Positions 8,376 to 16,776 of a DNA stretch of 64,000 nt are shown here, piece after piece. Each line of letters starts with the position of its first letter. The first letter of the stretch is position 1. Both the position numbers and the translations under genes were made by a program. The notes under the pieces are model-generated. The model was not told the origin of the DNA. It searched no databases and saw only the letters and a list, made by a program, of their open reading frames with translations. The DNA comes from Agriterribacter humi (lineage in GTDB: Bacteria > Bacteroidota > Bacteroidia > Chitinophagales > Chitinophagaceae), in assembly GCF_009192765.1 (NCBI RefSeq), contig NZ_VOHQ01000020.1:16381-80380 (forward strand), given 5' to 3'.

Positions 8376-9197
8376 TCAAATAGCTTTAACTAACTCTTTA
8401 AATAAGGCGGTAAGCTTTGGTTCTGCTGCGGCCGCTGCCTGCAGCACTTCTTCATGTGTAATGATATTGTCTTCTTCCCGTATGCCCAAATCGGTAATTA
8501 CGCTTACGCCAAATACTTTTATGCCGGCGTGTACCGCCACAATCACTTCCTGTACTGTACTCATGCCTACGGCATCTCCTCCAAGCACATTGATCATTTT
8601 ATATTCGGCACGGGTTTCAAATGTTGGTCCTGTTACACCAAAGTATATACCTTCTTTAACAGGATAGCCCATTTGTGCTGCAATTGCTTTTCCTTTTTTG
8701 ATCAGTGTTTTGGAATAGGGTTCGCTCATATCAGGAAAGCGCAACCCGAATGCATCTTCGTTTTTACCAATTAAAGGATTTACTGTAGCCAGGCTTATAT
8801 GATCGGTAATGATCATCAGGTCGCCAACGGCAAAAGAAGCATTAACGCCCCCGGCCGCATTACTGATAAGTAAAGTATGAACACCAAGTAATTTCATTAC
8901 ACGAACAGGAAAAGCAACTTCTGTGGCATCATGCCCTTCGTAAAAATGCAGGCGCCCGGCCATTACTACAATTCTTTTTTGGCCTATTTGTCCAAAGATC
9001 AGCCTGCCCGAATGTCCTTCAACGGTAGAAACAGGAAAATGAGGTATTTCTGTATAATAAATCTCTTTTTCAACCGTCATTTCTTCCACGAAATTTCCAA
9101 GTCCGCTGCCCAGTACGATACCGATTTCTGCGGAAGAACTATAACAGCTTTTAATAAATGAAACGGCTTCTGTTATTTTTTTAAGCATTGCGCTCAT
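8376..9197 (-). CDS. punA: Purine nucleoside phosphorylase
   Basis: This enzyme splits purine (deoxy)nucleosides with phosphate into base and (deoxy)ribose-1-phosphate in purine salvage; it is cytoplasmic. The 273-residue length and motifs match the trimeric, low-molecular-mass PNP family: phosphate-binding VLGSGLG near residue 28, EGHSGRL, the SNAAGGVN loop, base-recognition FETRAEY and the MSTVQEVIVA segment. The ATG at 9195-9197 is preceded at 19 bases by a TATCTTTG box (9216-9223, minus strand), supporting both start and promoter. The porin gene follows 28 bases later. In many Bacteroidetes PNP is beside lpxK, which is not present here. Confidence 0.95.
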   Translation of the reverse strand: MSAMLKKITEAVSFIKSCYSSSAEIGIVLGSGLGNFVEEMTVEKEIYYTEIPHFPVSTVEGHSGRLIFGQIGQKRIVVMAGRLHFYEGHDATEVAFPVRVMKLLGVHTLLISNAAGGVNASFAVGDLMIITDHISLATVNPLIGKNEDAFGLRFPDMSEPYSKTLIKKGKAIAAQMGYPVKEGIYFGVTGPTFETRAEYKMINVLGGDAVGMSTVQEVIVAVHAGIKVFGVSVITDLGIREEDNIITHEEVLQAAAAAEPKLTALFKELVKAI

Positions 9198-9215
9198 ACG
9201 GATATTTTATGGCGG

Positions 9216-9223
9216 CAAAGATA
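9216..9223 (-). promoter_or_regulatory. -7 promoter box for purine nucleoside phosphorylase
   Basis: TATCTTTG on the minus strand matches TAnnTTTG and lies 18 bases before the ATG. No clear -33 element was seen. Confidence 0.5.
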
Positions 9224-9309
9224 AGGATTGGAAAGAGATGGGGTAAACCTGCCGGGAGCAGAGAAAACCATGTGCGGAAAATCGACTGGGCCTTTATTGG
9301 TGAAAACCA

Positions 9310-10035
9310 TCAGACAATTCGTTTATTATTGATAGCCTTTACCCACTCATCTCTTTTGCAGGAAGGACACAGATGATTGTTTTCGGGCTGCGCTAAAGAT
9401 TCTACCTGTCCGCAAAAAGAACAGGCAAAAGAATAGTTCGGTGGTAATTGTTTCAGTTTTTGGGTACATAAATGCGGAAGTACCGGTAAACCCCATCGCA
9501 CCTCTTCATCGGGATAATAATAGAGGCTGATGGATCCGTTAATTTCAAGAATAGCCAGGTTTACCTGCCCCAGATGTGATACGCTGTTTATACGCAGTTG
9601 GGCGAAAAGCTCATCATGAGCAATTAGCTCCTTTTCAAAATTGCTGCAATTTAATCTTCCATCTTCAACAAGATAGATCGGTTCCCCTTCCAGGAATCTT
9701 TCTATCTTTTCTCCCCGATTGATGATATATGTTACCAGTCTGTACATCGAAACCACTACTAAAAAAACCATCATACCCGGCAACAGCCCTACATCTTTAT
9801 AAAACATAGGATCGCCGGCGGCGGAGCCCAAACCAATGATTACGCCCAGCTCAAATATTGATAACTGTGTAACGCTTTGCTTGCCAAGGATACGCAGGCT
9901 GAAAAGGATGGTGAGAAACATTACAAATGAACGGATAACTACCTCCACAAGAAATATCCATTTTTCTGTTCCAAGCAATAATGACTGCCAGTCAATTTCA
10001 AAAAAGCCATTGAATTGCAACAAGGGAATATGCAT
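9310..10035 (-). CDS. YetF/DUF421-family membrane protein with C-terminal zinc ribbon
   Basis: The protein is 241 residues. Two or three membrane helices lie in the first 105 residues (WIFLVEVVIRSFVMFLTILF and PGMMVFLVVVSMYRLVTYII), including the family motif RILGKQSVTQLSIFELGVIIGLGS, followed by the soluble DUF421 domain (ENGRxxxxNL-like VEDGRLNCSNF, and ELFAQLR). YetF-type proteins are inner-membrane proteins of poorly defined role. Unusually, the last 40 residues add a four-cysteine knuckle, C205-x2-C208 and C223-x2-C226, which looks like a rubredoxin or zinc ribbon. This tail is not part of the DUF421 family core. The gene is followed by its own gap before PNP and preceded by a long terminator hairpin of the neighbouring gene. 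Confidence 0.88.
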   Translation of the reverse strand: MHIPLLQFNGFFEIDWQSLLLGTEKWIFLVEVVIRSFVMFLTILFSLRILGKQSVTQLSIFELGVIIGLGSAAGDPMFYKDVGLLPGMMVFLVVVSMYRLVTYIINRGEKIERFLEGEPIYLVEDGRLNCSNFEKELIAHDELFAQLRINSVSHLGQVNLAILEINGSISLYYYPDEEVRWGLPVLPHLCTQKLKQLPPNYSFACSFCGQVESLAQPENNHLCPSCKRDEWVKAINNKRIV

Positions 10036-10146
10036 GTATTAAAATTAAAAAACTAAAATGGAAGTTCTGCAATATTTCTTTCCGGCTGCATGGCTGGAGA
10101 AGTGAATTGTTTTTGTCATTTACTGGAACTACTGAAAATAAAAAAC

Positions 10147-10202
10147 CCACCAGGCAACTAAAATACCGGAAGTGTGCATCTTCCTGTATTTCAGCCTGGT
10201 GG
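10147..10202 (-). terminator. Long intrinsic terminator after the DUF2911 gene
   Basis: CCACCAGGC (10147-10155) pairs exactly with GCCTGGTGG (10194-10202). Inside, AAATACCGGAAG pairs with CTTCCTGTATTT, giving an unusually long stem. On the minus strand it is followed by GGGTTTTTTATTTT. It lies 36 bases after the DUF2911 stop codon. Confidence 0.85.
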
Positions 10203-10237
10203 CGTAAACTTTACCCGGTACAGTACCTTTTTAAAAA

Positions 10238-11071
10238 TTAATTCAATGATGCAATTAGTTTTTTATTCAACTGCACATAATCGTCATTTTTTGCAGTGGT
10301 AGCCAGTTCGGTAGATTTATTGGCTGCTGCAATAGCTTCTTTCTTCTTGCCCAGTTTTGCCAGGCATTTTGCCTTTTGATGCCAGATCCAAAATGCATTG
10401 GGCTCTTTTTCTGTTGCTTTATTAAACCAGCCAAGCGCTTTATTCAGATCTTTACCGTTTTCTAAATAATAAGCGGCGGCAGTGAAATAAGGAAAGTTTT
10501 CTTTCCCTTCCATGCTGCTGATCTGTGCATTGATCTTAGTAGCTACATCCGTTGTAATTGGAACGATAACAACCGTTCTGTCCCATCCGATAATGAGATC
10601 CATGGACGATGGAGAAATATTGTCAAAAGAAATTAAAAACGACTCCAGCGGAAAAGGCAGGTCTGTGGCGTTTATTTTAACACGGGCTACATCCTGGTCT
10701 TGCTTGTAAGCAGCAGGACTGGTTACATCTAACTGTTTGGTTAAGATTATGGTCCATTCAGCCGCATTTGGAATAGTAAGCAATCCATATTTGCCCGCGG
10801 ATATTTTTTGTCCGCCAAATGTAACGTCATCACCAAAACTTATAGTAGTAGCTCCGTTAGCGCCGGTACGCCAAACCTTGCCATAAGGCACCAGTCCGCC
10901 GAATATGGTTCTGCCTTTTACTGCTGGCCTTGAATAAGATAGTTCAACTGCGGATAAGCCAAATTCCTGTTTTACTGTTTGCAGTGGCGATGGAGCCGGG
11001 GTTTTTAATTGTTGTGCTTCTGCAAAACAAATCATGGTAGAAAAAGCGGCAAGTAAAAAGATCTTTTTCAT
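10238..11071 (-). CDS. DUF2911-domain exported protein with TPR-like tail
   Basis: The protein is 277 residues with a signal peptide (MKKIFLLAAFSTMICFAEAQ) for export to the periplasm or envelope. Residues about 30-170 are DUF2911 (KVWRTGANGATTISF and KYGLLTIPN are typical), a beta-rich Bacteroidetes domain of unknown function. Residues about 190-270 form one to two TPR-like helical repeats (FPYFTAAAYYLENGKDLNKAL, then KAKCLAKLGKKKEAIAA). It stands alone, with a strong terminator downstream. A TATCTTCG box about 100 bases upstream on the minus strand is one base from the -7 consensus. Function unknown. Confidence 0.9.
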   Translation of the reverse strand: MKKIFLLAAFSTMICFAEAQQLKTPAPSPLQTVKQEFGLSAVELSYSRPAVKGRTIFGGLVPYGKVWRTGANGATTISFGDDVTFGGQKISAGKYGLLTIPNAAEWTIILTKQLDVTSPAAYKQDQDVARVKINATDLPFPLESFLISFDNISPSSMDLIIGWDRTVVIVPITTDVATKINAQISSMEGKENFPYFTAAAYYLENGKDLNKALGWFNKATEKEPNAFWIWHQKAKCLAKLGKKKEAIAAANKSTELATTAKNDDYVQLNKKLIASLN

Positions 11072-11267
11072 CTGTAGTTGTTTTTTGGTTGATTAATCAG
11101 GTCTTTGTTTTTAATGAATAAACCTTGCGATCCGCATTGTTTATTATATTGTTATTTGTTGAGGCGAAGATAATGTTTACAGTGATGTAATTCAAGTCCG
11201 AAAGGAAATTGAAAAGAATTATGCCAGGTTTAACAAAATATGCTTTTTATGCAGGTTGTTCTATCGG

Positions 11268-12590
11268 TCAGAACTGAACGGTAAGGGTAACTTTTGCAGG
11301 AATGTCGCCCTCTGCTAATTTCCACTGAGGTCCTTCTTTTATAACCCGGATGGCTTCCTTATTGCACTGTACACAGGTAGAATGGATGATTTTAAAATCA
11401 GAAAGCCTTCCATATTTATCTACGTTAAATGACAGATCAACAAATCCACGGCTTGCAGTTCGTGCTGCACCCGGCAGGCGGGTATTATTAACCAGGTATA
11501 TATCATAATTTCCCCAGCCGTCTGCGGGTTCTGCTTCAGGAATTGCGTCAGCATTTTCATCAGTCATTTTTTTCTTTGCCGTTTCATAGCCTGTTACTAC
11601 AACTTCTGCTAAGGCATTTTCTTTGGGCAGGAGTATAATGTTATTGGAAGGAGTGCCGGCATGTAGAACCACCTGCCGTGGCTCAAAGCCCGCAGATTTA
11701 ACATGTACTGTTAATAGTGTATCTCCGCTTATTAATTTAAAATTCCCCCTGGCATCGCTATAAGTATGGGATGCGGTATTGCCAATTCGAATATTTACAA
11801 AAGGCAATGGATTGTTATTGCTGTCTGTTATTTTACCCGTAAGAATATTTGTATTAAAAAAACCTGAAGCATTATTTTGTGTTGTTAAGAGCACCGGTTT
11901 TTTACGGCTTTGTGCTGAAATATTTTTATCTCCCTCACTTTCTTCCTGCTCAATACGGTAAACTTTAGTTGCGGCGGCCCTGTTTGCAGCCGCTATATCC
12001 TGTGAATGACTTTCCGGAATATCTTTTTTTGTTGCCGCCTTGGGTGGGGGTTTCCTTTTTGTTTTTGGGGAAGTGGGCTGAAGCTGAACGGGGGCTTTTT
12101 TTTCAGGTGCTAAAGCCGGGGCTACGATTTTTTCCTGAGCTTTATTTTCCTGCAAAGCAATATTCGCAGAGTCGGTAGCTGCTGCAGGCATTCCGGAAGT
12201 ATCCTGTGCTTCTTTTAATGGCGCAGTTTTTTGTTCTTTTTCTTTTTGCTGCGCGATATTTTTTCCGGTTGGGGTCAGCCAGTACCAGGTAATGCCGGTT
12301 CCCAATACAATAAGAATGGCTGCTGCGGCGCTCCACCATATTTTTCTATTGTGTACAGGAATTACTTTTGTATCGTTTTTTTCCTGCAATCTTTTTCTCA
12401 GGTCCTCTATATTTGACGAAAGAGCAGGAGAGCTATGCTGCCTGTAACCCTCTATTGCTTCAGCCAGGAAAGGGTCTTCCAGCGCGGCTTTTTCCATGGC
12501 ATGCCGCTCCGCCATAGTCATCTGCCGGTTCAGATAGCGTTGTATATCTGCTGCCGTATATGGTTTGATATGTTTATTGTTTTCGGACAT
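11268..12590 (-). CDS. Membrane anti-sigma-like protein with CarboxypepD_reg and TonB C-terminal domains
   Basis: I take the ATG at 12588-12590 (MSENNKH); the frame is open further upstream but that part runs through repeat DNA. The 440-residue protein has a cytoplasmic N-terminus (YTAADIQRYLNRQMTMAERH), as in Bacteroidetes anti-sigma proteins, one membrane helix (about residues 84-105, WWSAAAAILIVLGTG), a Pro/Lys-rich periplasmic linker, a CarboxypepD_reg beta-sandwich (GKITDSNNNPLPFVNIRIG), a SusC-like LAEVVVTGYETAKKK motif and a TonB-type C-terminal domain with CVQC. The ECF sigma gene lies upstream on the same strand, so it probably restrains that sigma until an envelope signal arrives. 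The TonB-like end could contact outer-membrane proteins; that is inference. Confidence 0.85.
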   Translation of the reverse strand: MSENNKHIKPYTAADIQRYLNRQMTMAERHAMEKAALEDPFLAEAIEGYRQHSSPALSSNIEDLRKRLQEKNDTKVIPVHNRKIWWSAAAAILIVLGTGITWYWLTPTGKNIAQQKEKEQKTAPLKEAQDTSGMPAAATDSANIALQENKAQEKIVAPALAPEKKAPVQLQPTSPKTKRKPPPKAATKKDIPESHSQDIAAANRAAATKVYRIEQEESEGDKNISAQSRKKPVLLTTQNNASGFFNTNILTGKITDSNNNPLPFVNIRIGNTASHTYSDARGNFKLISGDTLLTVHVKSAGFEPRQVVLHAGTPSNNIILLPKENALAEVVVTGYETAKKKMTDENADAIPEAEPADGWGNYDIYLVNNTRLPGAARTASRGFVDLSFNVDKYGRLSDFKIIHSTCVQCNKEAIRVIKEGPQWKLAEGDIPAKVTLTVQF

Positions 12591-12597
12591 TATGTTT

Positions 12598-12738
12598 TTA
12601 GTCAGTGGTGAGTAGTCAGTCGTCAGCACTGATACCTGGAACCCGCTTCCCCATGCAACTTGTAACTTGTAACCTTTATAACTTGTGCATGCGGCCTGAC
12701 GCTCCTTGGTCGTGACCGACCGCCACATCTCCCACATT
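12598..12738. repeat. Intergenic word repeat inside the sigma/anti-sigma unit
   Basis: The 150-base gap between the sigma and anti-sigma genes holds tandem-like words: GTCAGTGGTGAGTAGTCAGTCGTCAG, written here only as GTCAG/AGTCAGTCGTCAG units, and ACTTGTAACTTGTAACC flanked by inverted GCATG/CATGC. Its words resemble those in other gaps of this window. It keeps a reading frame open into the anti-sigma gene by chance. Confidence 0.5.
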
Positions 12739-12740
12739 CC

Positions 12741-13328
12741 TCACGCCTCCATGCAACTTTTCAAATTTCTCCTTCCATTCTGAATATAGCTCCTTACTTT
12801 ATTCCATTCATAGCCGGTAATTTCGGCAATTTCGTCGTAGCATTTTTGCTGCAAATAAAATAGTTCAACTGTTTTTTTCTGTTCCTCCGATAAGGTTTGA
12901 ATACATTTCTCTAATTTAACAAATTGTTCTTCTTTTTCAAGCATCCCATTAAGATGCACAGTTTCCGCCGATTGCATATATTCCTGGTTAAATTCAGTGG
13001 TTTTGAGGTTTCTGGGTGTTCGCAACTGCATAAGGCAGTGGTTCCGGGTAAGTGTATGCAACCAGCTTTTAAAATTACTTACTTCGTGCAGCTTCAGTTT
13101 CTCGACCAGCTCTTCAAAAATATTCATTACAGCATCTTTACTTTGCTCTGCATCTTTAAAATATTTCAGGCAAACCCCGTATACCAGTTCCATATAACGC
13201 TGATACAGATCCGATAGCACCCGCATATCCTTCGTTTGTTTATACAAAACAATAAGTTCGGTATCCGTGCTATCAGCAGTTGATATGTTCTTTATGAAAT
13301 TCAAACAATAGTTAAATGTGAAATTCAA
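12741..13328 (-). CDS. ECF-type RNA polymerase sigma factor
   Basis: The protein is 195 residues, the usual size for group 4 sigma factors. Region 2 runs about residues 40-110 (LYQRYMELVYGVCLKYF, then SFKSWLHTLTRNHCLMQLR, which contacts the -10 DNA and core polymerase). Region 4 runs about 135-190 (TLSEEQKKTVELFYLQQKCYDEIAEITGYEWNKVRSYIQNGRRNL, quoted only as its ends here: LSEEQKK and VRSYIQNGRRNLK), a helix-turn-helix for the -35 box. The anti-sigma-like membrane protein follows on the same strand, and a vWA protein with a related regulatory domain is divergent 143 bases upstream; these three may form one envelope-signalling unit. Confidence 0.9.
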   Translation of the reverse strand: MNFTFNYCLNFIKNISTADSTDTELIVLYKQTKDMRVLSDLYQRYMELVYGVCLKYFKDAEQSKDAVMNIFEELVEKLKLHEVSNFKSWLHTLTRNHCLMQLRTPRNLKTTEFNQEYMQSAETVHLNGMLEKEEQFVKLEKCIQTLSEEQKKTVELFYLQQKCYDEIAEITGYEWNKVRSYIQNGRRNLKSCMEA

Positions 13329-13471
13329 AGATAAAAGATAATGAGAAAGGAATACACATTCACGCCCACTTACCCCTTCTCAGCATTCCTTTAATAAATA
13401 ATTCCATCACCGTATGTAATTCCATTTGACATCGCATCCACCATTCAAACGAAACCTTAAAACTTATTATT

Positions 13472-15445
13472 ATGAAGTACGCAATACTTTGCAGCATAAT
13501 GATTACTGCTGCCTTAACGGCTTTTTTGCCACCAGCTTCTTTTACAGTTAAAGGTAAGGTAACCGACAGCGCAGGGGCTATACTTTCCGGCGTATCTGTT
13601 ACAGAAAAAGGCACGGCAAATATTACCCAAACCGATGCGAATGGTGATTTTACCATTACTGTTACAGACGACAAAGCCGCACTTGTTTTTTCAGCACTGG
13701 GTTTTGATACTAAAGAAGTGAAAGTATCCGGCAAAGCCATGCTAAATGTTCAATTGTTACAAACAACTAACGAACTGGAGGAAGTTGTAATAACGGGCTA
13801 TGGTACTACAAAAAAGAGAAACCTTACGGGGTCGGTTCAGCGGGAAGCAAAAGCAGATATGGTGCTACAGGGAAAGGCAGCAGGCATAACGATAAGAGGA
13901 AATGCATCCTATCCGTCGCCTGCTACTAAGCAAACACGCAATCATAACTACCGGTTATATGGTAGCCAGGATGTTGATTTTAATACTGAAGATTATGATG
14001 GCATTGTTGAAAACCGTTTCCTGGCGGTGAAAGACCATCCCTTATCCACTTTTTCCATTGATGTAGATGCGGCTTCGTATAGCAATATACGGCGGTTTTT
14101 AAATAACGGGCAATTGCCACCTGCCGGGGCGGTGCGAATTGAAGAAATGATCAATTATTTTCATTACGAATATCCTCAGCCCGAAGGTGACAAGCCTTTT
14201 TCTATCCATACTGAATTATCTGAAGCTCCCTGGAATAAAGATCACCGGTTGGTATTGATCAGCTTGCAGGGAAAGAAAATAGCAACGGAAAATATCCCTT
14301 CTTCCAACCTGGTTTTCCTGATTGATGTATCGGGTTCAATGCAGGATGAGAATAAACTGCCTTTGGTAAAACAATCTATGAAGTTGCTTGCGGACCAGCT
14401 ACGCGAAAAAGATAAAGTTGCCATAGTGGTATATGCCGGAAACGCGGGATTGGTATTGCCTGCAACAAGCGGAGCAAATATGCAAATTATAAAAGATGCC
14501 ATTGAACGTTTGGAAGCCGGTGGCTCTACCGCTGGCGGTGAAGGGATAAAATTAGCGTATAAAATAGCCAGGCAAAATTTTATACAGGATGGAAACAACC
14601 GTATTATTTTATGTACCGATGGCGATTTTAATGTAGGCGCCAGCAGCGACGATGATATGGAAAGACTAATTGAACAGGAAAGAAAGAGCGGCGTTTTTTT
14701 AACGGTGCTGGGCTACGGTATGGGCAATTACAAAGACAATAAAATGCAAAAATTGGCCGATAAAGGCAATGGTAACCATGCATACATTGATGATATAAGT
14801 GAAGCGAAGAAAGTATTGGTAAGTGAATTTGGCGGTACCTTATTCACGATTGCCAAAGATGTAAAATTGCAGGTAGAATTCAATCCGGCTAAAGTGCAGG
14901 CTTATCGTTTAATGGGTTATGAAAACCGTATATTGAACAAGGAAGACTTCAATAACGATAAAAAAGATGCCGGTGAATTGGGAAGCGGGCATACCGTTAC
15001 AGCTTTGTATGAAGTAATACCTGTGGGTGTAATGAGTGATTTTATAGAAAAGGTTGATTCGTTGAAATACCAGGGCGTAGCAAAGCAAAAAGCGGCCAAT
15101 AATTCTCCTGAGTTGATGACGATCAAATTCAGGTATAAAGATCCTTCCGGCGAAAAGAGTAAGTTAACAGAACACCCGGTAATTGACGGACACATTGCAT
15201 TAAACAATACTTCCGGTAGTTTTCGTTTTGCCGCTGCAGTGGCGCAGTTCGGTATGTTGCTCACCCATTCAGAATTCATGCAGCAATCTTCGTATAATAA
15301 TGTGCTGGCATTGGCTAACTCCGCCATTGGCAATGACCAGGAAGGTTATCGCAAAGGTTTTTTAGAATTGGTGAAGAAAGCAGGTAGCCTGGCGAAGAGG
15401 GAAAGGCGCAGCACAGGCGAAGATGAACTGGCAGGGAAAAAATAG
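13472..15445 (+). CDS. von Willebrand factor A (YfbK-like) protein with N-terminal CarboxypepD_reg domain
   Basis: The 657-residue exported protein starts with a signal segment (YAILCSIMITAALTAFLPPAS). Residues about 25-95 are a CarboxypepD_reg beta-sandwich (GKVTDSAGAILSGVSVTEKGT), followed by a SusC-like switch LEEVVITGYGTTKKRN at about 101-116. After a linker come the YfbK-type N-domain (PLSTFSIDVDAASYSNIRRF), a vWA domain with an intact metal-binding MIDAS (FLIDVSGSMQ, and CTDGDFN), and a DUF3520-like C-terminal domain. vWA domains bind protein partners through a metal ion. The gene diverges from the ECF sigma/anti-sigma pair, and the shared CarboxypepD_reg plus VVITGY motif link them. 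Ligand unknown. Confidence 0.92.
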   Translation: MKYAILCSIMITAALTAFLPPASFTVKGKVTDSAGAILSGVSVTEKGTANITQTDANGDFTITVTDDKAALVFSALGFDTKEVKVSGKAMLNVQLLQTTNELEEVVITGYGTTKKRNLTGSVQREAKADMVLQGKAAGITIRGNASYPSPATKQTRNHNYRLYGSQDVDFNTEDYDGIVENRFLAVKDHPLSTFSIDVDAASYSNIRRFLNNGQLPPAGAVRIEEMINYFHYEYPQPEGDKPFSIHTELSEAPWNKDHRLVLISLQGKKIATENIPSSNLVFLIDVSGSMQDENKLPLVKQSMKLLADQLREKDKVAIVVYAGNAGLVLPATSGANMQIIKDAIERLEAGGSTAGGEGIKLAYKIARQNFIQDGNNRIILCTDGDFNVGASSDDDMERLIEQERKSGVFLTVLGYGMGNYKDNKMQKLADKGNGNHAYIDDISEAKKVLVSEFGGTLFTIAKDVKLQVEFNPAKVQAYRLMGYENRILNKEDFNNDKKDAGELGSGHTVTALYEVIPVGVMSDFIEKVDSLKYQGVAKQKAANNSPELMTIKFRYKDPSGEKSKLTEHPVIDGHIALNNTSGSFRFAAAVAQFGMLLTHSEFMQQSSYNNVLALANSAIGNDQEGYRKGFLELVKKAGSLAKRERRSTGEDELAGKK

Positions 15446-15463
15446 TATTCTGCGAATAAGAAG

Positions 15464-15506
15464 GTATAGCATATGCACCTAACTGGTGATATGCTATGCT
15501 TTTTTA
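15464..15506 (+). terminator. Intrinsic terminator after the vWA gene
   Basis: ATAGCATATGCACC (15466-15479) pairs with TGGTGATATGCTAT (15484-15497) around a four-base loop, with one mismatch, and is followed by GCTTTTTT. Confidence 0.85.
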
Positions 15507-15550
15507 TAAGACGCTACAGTTAAATAATATTGTCGGCGATAATAAGAATA

Positions 15551-15685
15551 ATGAATTTGAAAATGGAGGTTATGTTTTCGTGCGTATTTTTATATAAATT
15601 CATTCGTTCAGAGCATAATGGTAAAGTATCCACAGGATTGATGCCTGAATATTTAAAATTAATTGAAGAAACCAACTGCTGTTGA
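15551..15685 (+). CDS. Possible small ORF (44 aa)
   Basis: An ATG-started frame of 44 codons lies in the 255-base gap between the vWA terminator and the SBF-type transporter and ends 39 bases before the transporter ATG. The peptide starts MNLKMEVMFSCVFLYKF and ends IEETNCC. I recognise no family. It could be a leader peptide, a tiny protein with a terminal Cys pair or a chance frame; its position just upstream of a transporter is the only support. Confidence 0.25.
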   Translation: MNLKMEVMFSCVFLYKFIRSEHNGKVSTGLMPEYLKLIEETNCC

Positions 15686-15724
15686 GGAGAAGGAAGCAGG
15701 GTGTTAATGACAACGCGTAGTATT

Positions 15725-16681
15725 ATGAAATTAGACAGATTTGTATCAGCCCTGTTTATTGCAGTTGCGGTTGCCTGGTTTTTCCCGCAGTTTGGCGCTG
15801 CCCAAAGCGGAATTCCACTGAATGCTATTTGCAGTGCAGGTATTGCTTTGATCTTCTTTTTTTATGGTGTTAAGCTGAGCCCGGAGAAAATAAAATCGGG
15901 ATTAAAAAACTGGAAGCTGCACGTTGTTATCCAGTCGGCTACATTTATTATTTGTCCCTTGCTTGTACTTATTGCTCATCCTTTTCTGCAAACAAAACAC
16001 CAGGAAATGATTTGGTTGTCTGTATTTTTTTTAGCCGCTTTACCTTCCACGGTTTCTTCCTCTGTTGTGATGGTGGCTATGGCAAAAGGGAATCTGCCCG
16101 CAGCTATTTTTAATGCCAGTATTTCGGGGCTCATTGGTATTGTTTTAACACCTTTATGGATGGGGTTATTTATGCAGCAGCAGCAAAATAACTTTGATTT
16201 TTTGCAAATCTATTTCAAACTAATGGTTGAAATAATTTTGCCTGTAGTTGCGGGAATAGCTGTTCAGCGGGGAATAGCGCATTGGGCTGCCCGGTATGGT
16301 AAACAACTGGCGTTATTTGACAAGAGTGTTATTGTTTTAATCGTGTACAAGAGTTTTGCAGAATCATTTTCCGATGGTACATTTTCGGGTATGCAATGGA
16401 ATGATCTGGCAATGATATGCGTTATTACTATTGTTTTGTTTTTTACATTGTACGGCATCATTTATTTGATTAGTATTTTGCTCGCCTTCAATAAAGAAGA
16501 CAGGATTACCGCATTGTTTTGCGGTTCAAAAAAATCGCTGGTACATGGCACTGTATTTTCAAAAGTATTGTTCAGTAATGCGTCTTTCGCGGGATTTATG
16601 CTGTTGCCATTGATGATCTTTCATGCGTTTCAGTTATTTATTGTAAGTTATATTGCAGGGCGGTTTGGAAGGAAAGCATAG
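15725..16681 (+). CDS. SBF-like (bile acid:sodium symporter family) membrane transporter
   Basis: About 318 residues from the ATG at 15725, chosen because the first membrane helix (FVSALFIAVAVAWFFPQFG) follows directly; GTG 15701 or ATG 15707 are alternatives. The protein has about ten hydrophobic helices and the family pattern FFYGVKLSPEKIKSGLKNWKLH, ALPSTVSSSVVMVAMAKGN and CGSKKSLVHGT, which match the YfeH/SBF_like branch of the bile-acid:sodium symporter superfamily. Members move organic anions with sodium across the inner membrane; the true substrate in free-living bacteria is not known. It is preceded by a possible 44-codon ORF and followed by an FMN-binding protein on the same strand. 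Confidence 0.93.
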   Translation: MKLDRFVSALFIAVAVAWFFPQFGAAQSGIPLNAICSAGIALIFFFYGVKLSPEKIKSGLKNWKLHVVIQSATFIICPLLVLIAHPFLQTKHQEMIWLSVFFLAALPSTVSSSVVMVAMAKGNLPAAIFNASISGLIGIVLTPLWMGLFMQQQQNNFDFLQIYFKLMVEIILPVVAGIAVQRGIAHWAARYGKQLALFDKSVIVLIVYKSFAESFSDGTFSGMQWNDLAMICVITIVLFFTLYGIIYLISILLAFNKEDRITALFCGSKKSLVHGTVFSKVLFSNASFAGFMLLPLMIFHAFQLFIVSYIAGRFGRKA

Positions 16682-16776
16682 CGTTATCGGCTTACTGCAT
16701 GCAATGGTAAAAATGGCTGGCAACAAATTAATTTTGGTAGTAATTTTATTAATTCCTGAAAATAAAGACATAAGGC

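Noticed and set aside
12591..12737. 49-residue N-terminal extension of the anti-sigma-like protein
   Set aside because: It is read through repeat DNA; MSENNKH at 12590 matches the usual start of anti-sigma proteins.
13360..13740. Minus-strand frame opposite the start of the vWA gene
   Set aside because: Antisense shadow; the plus-strand protein has clear domains.
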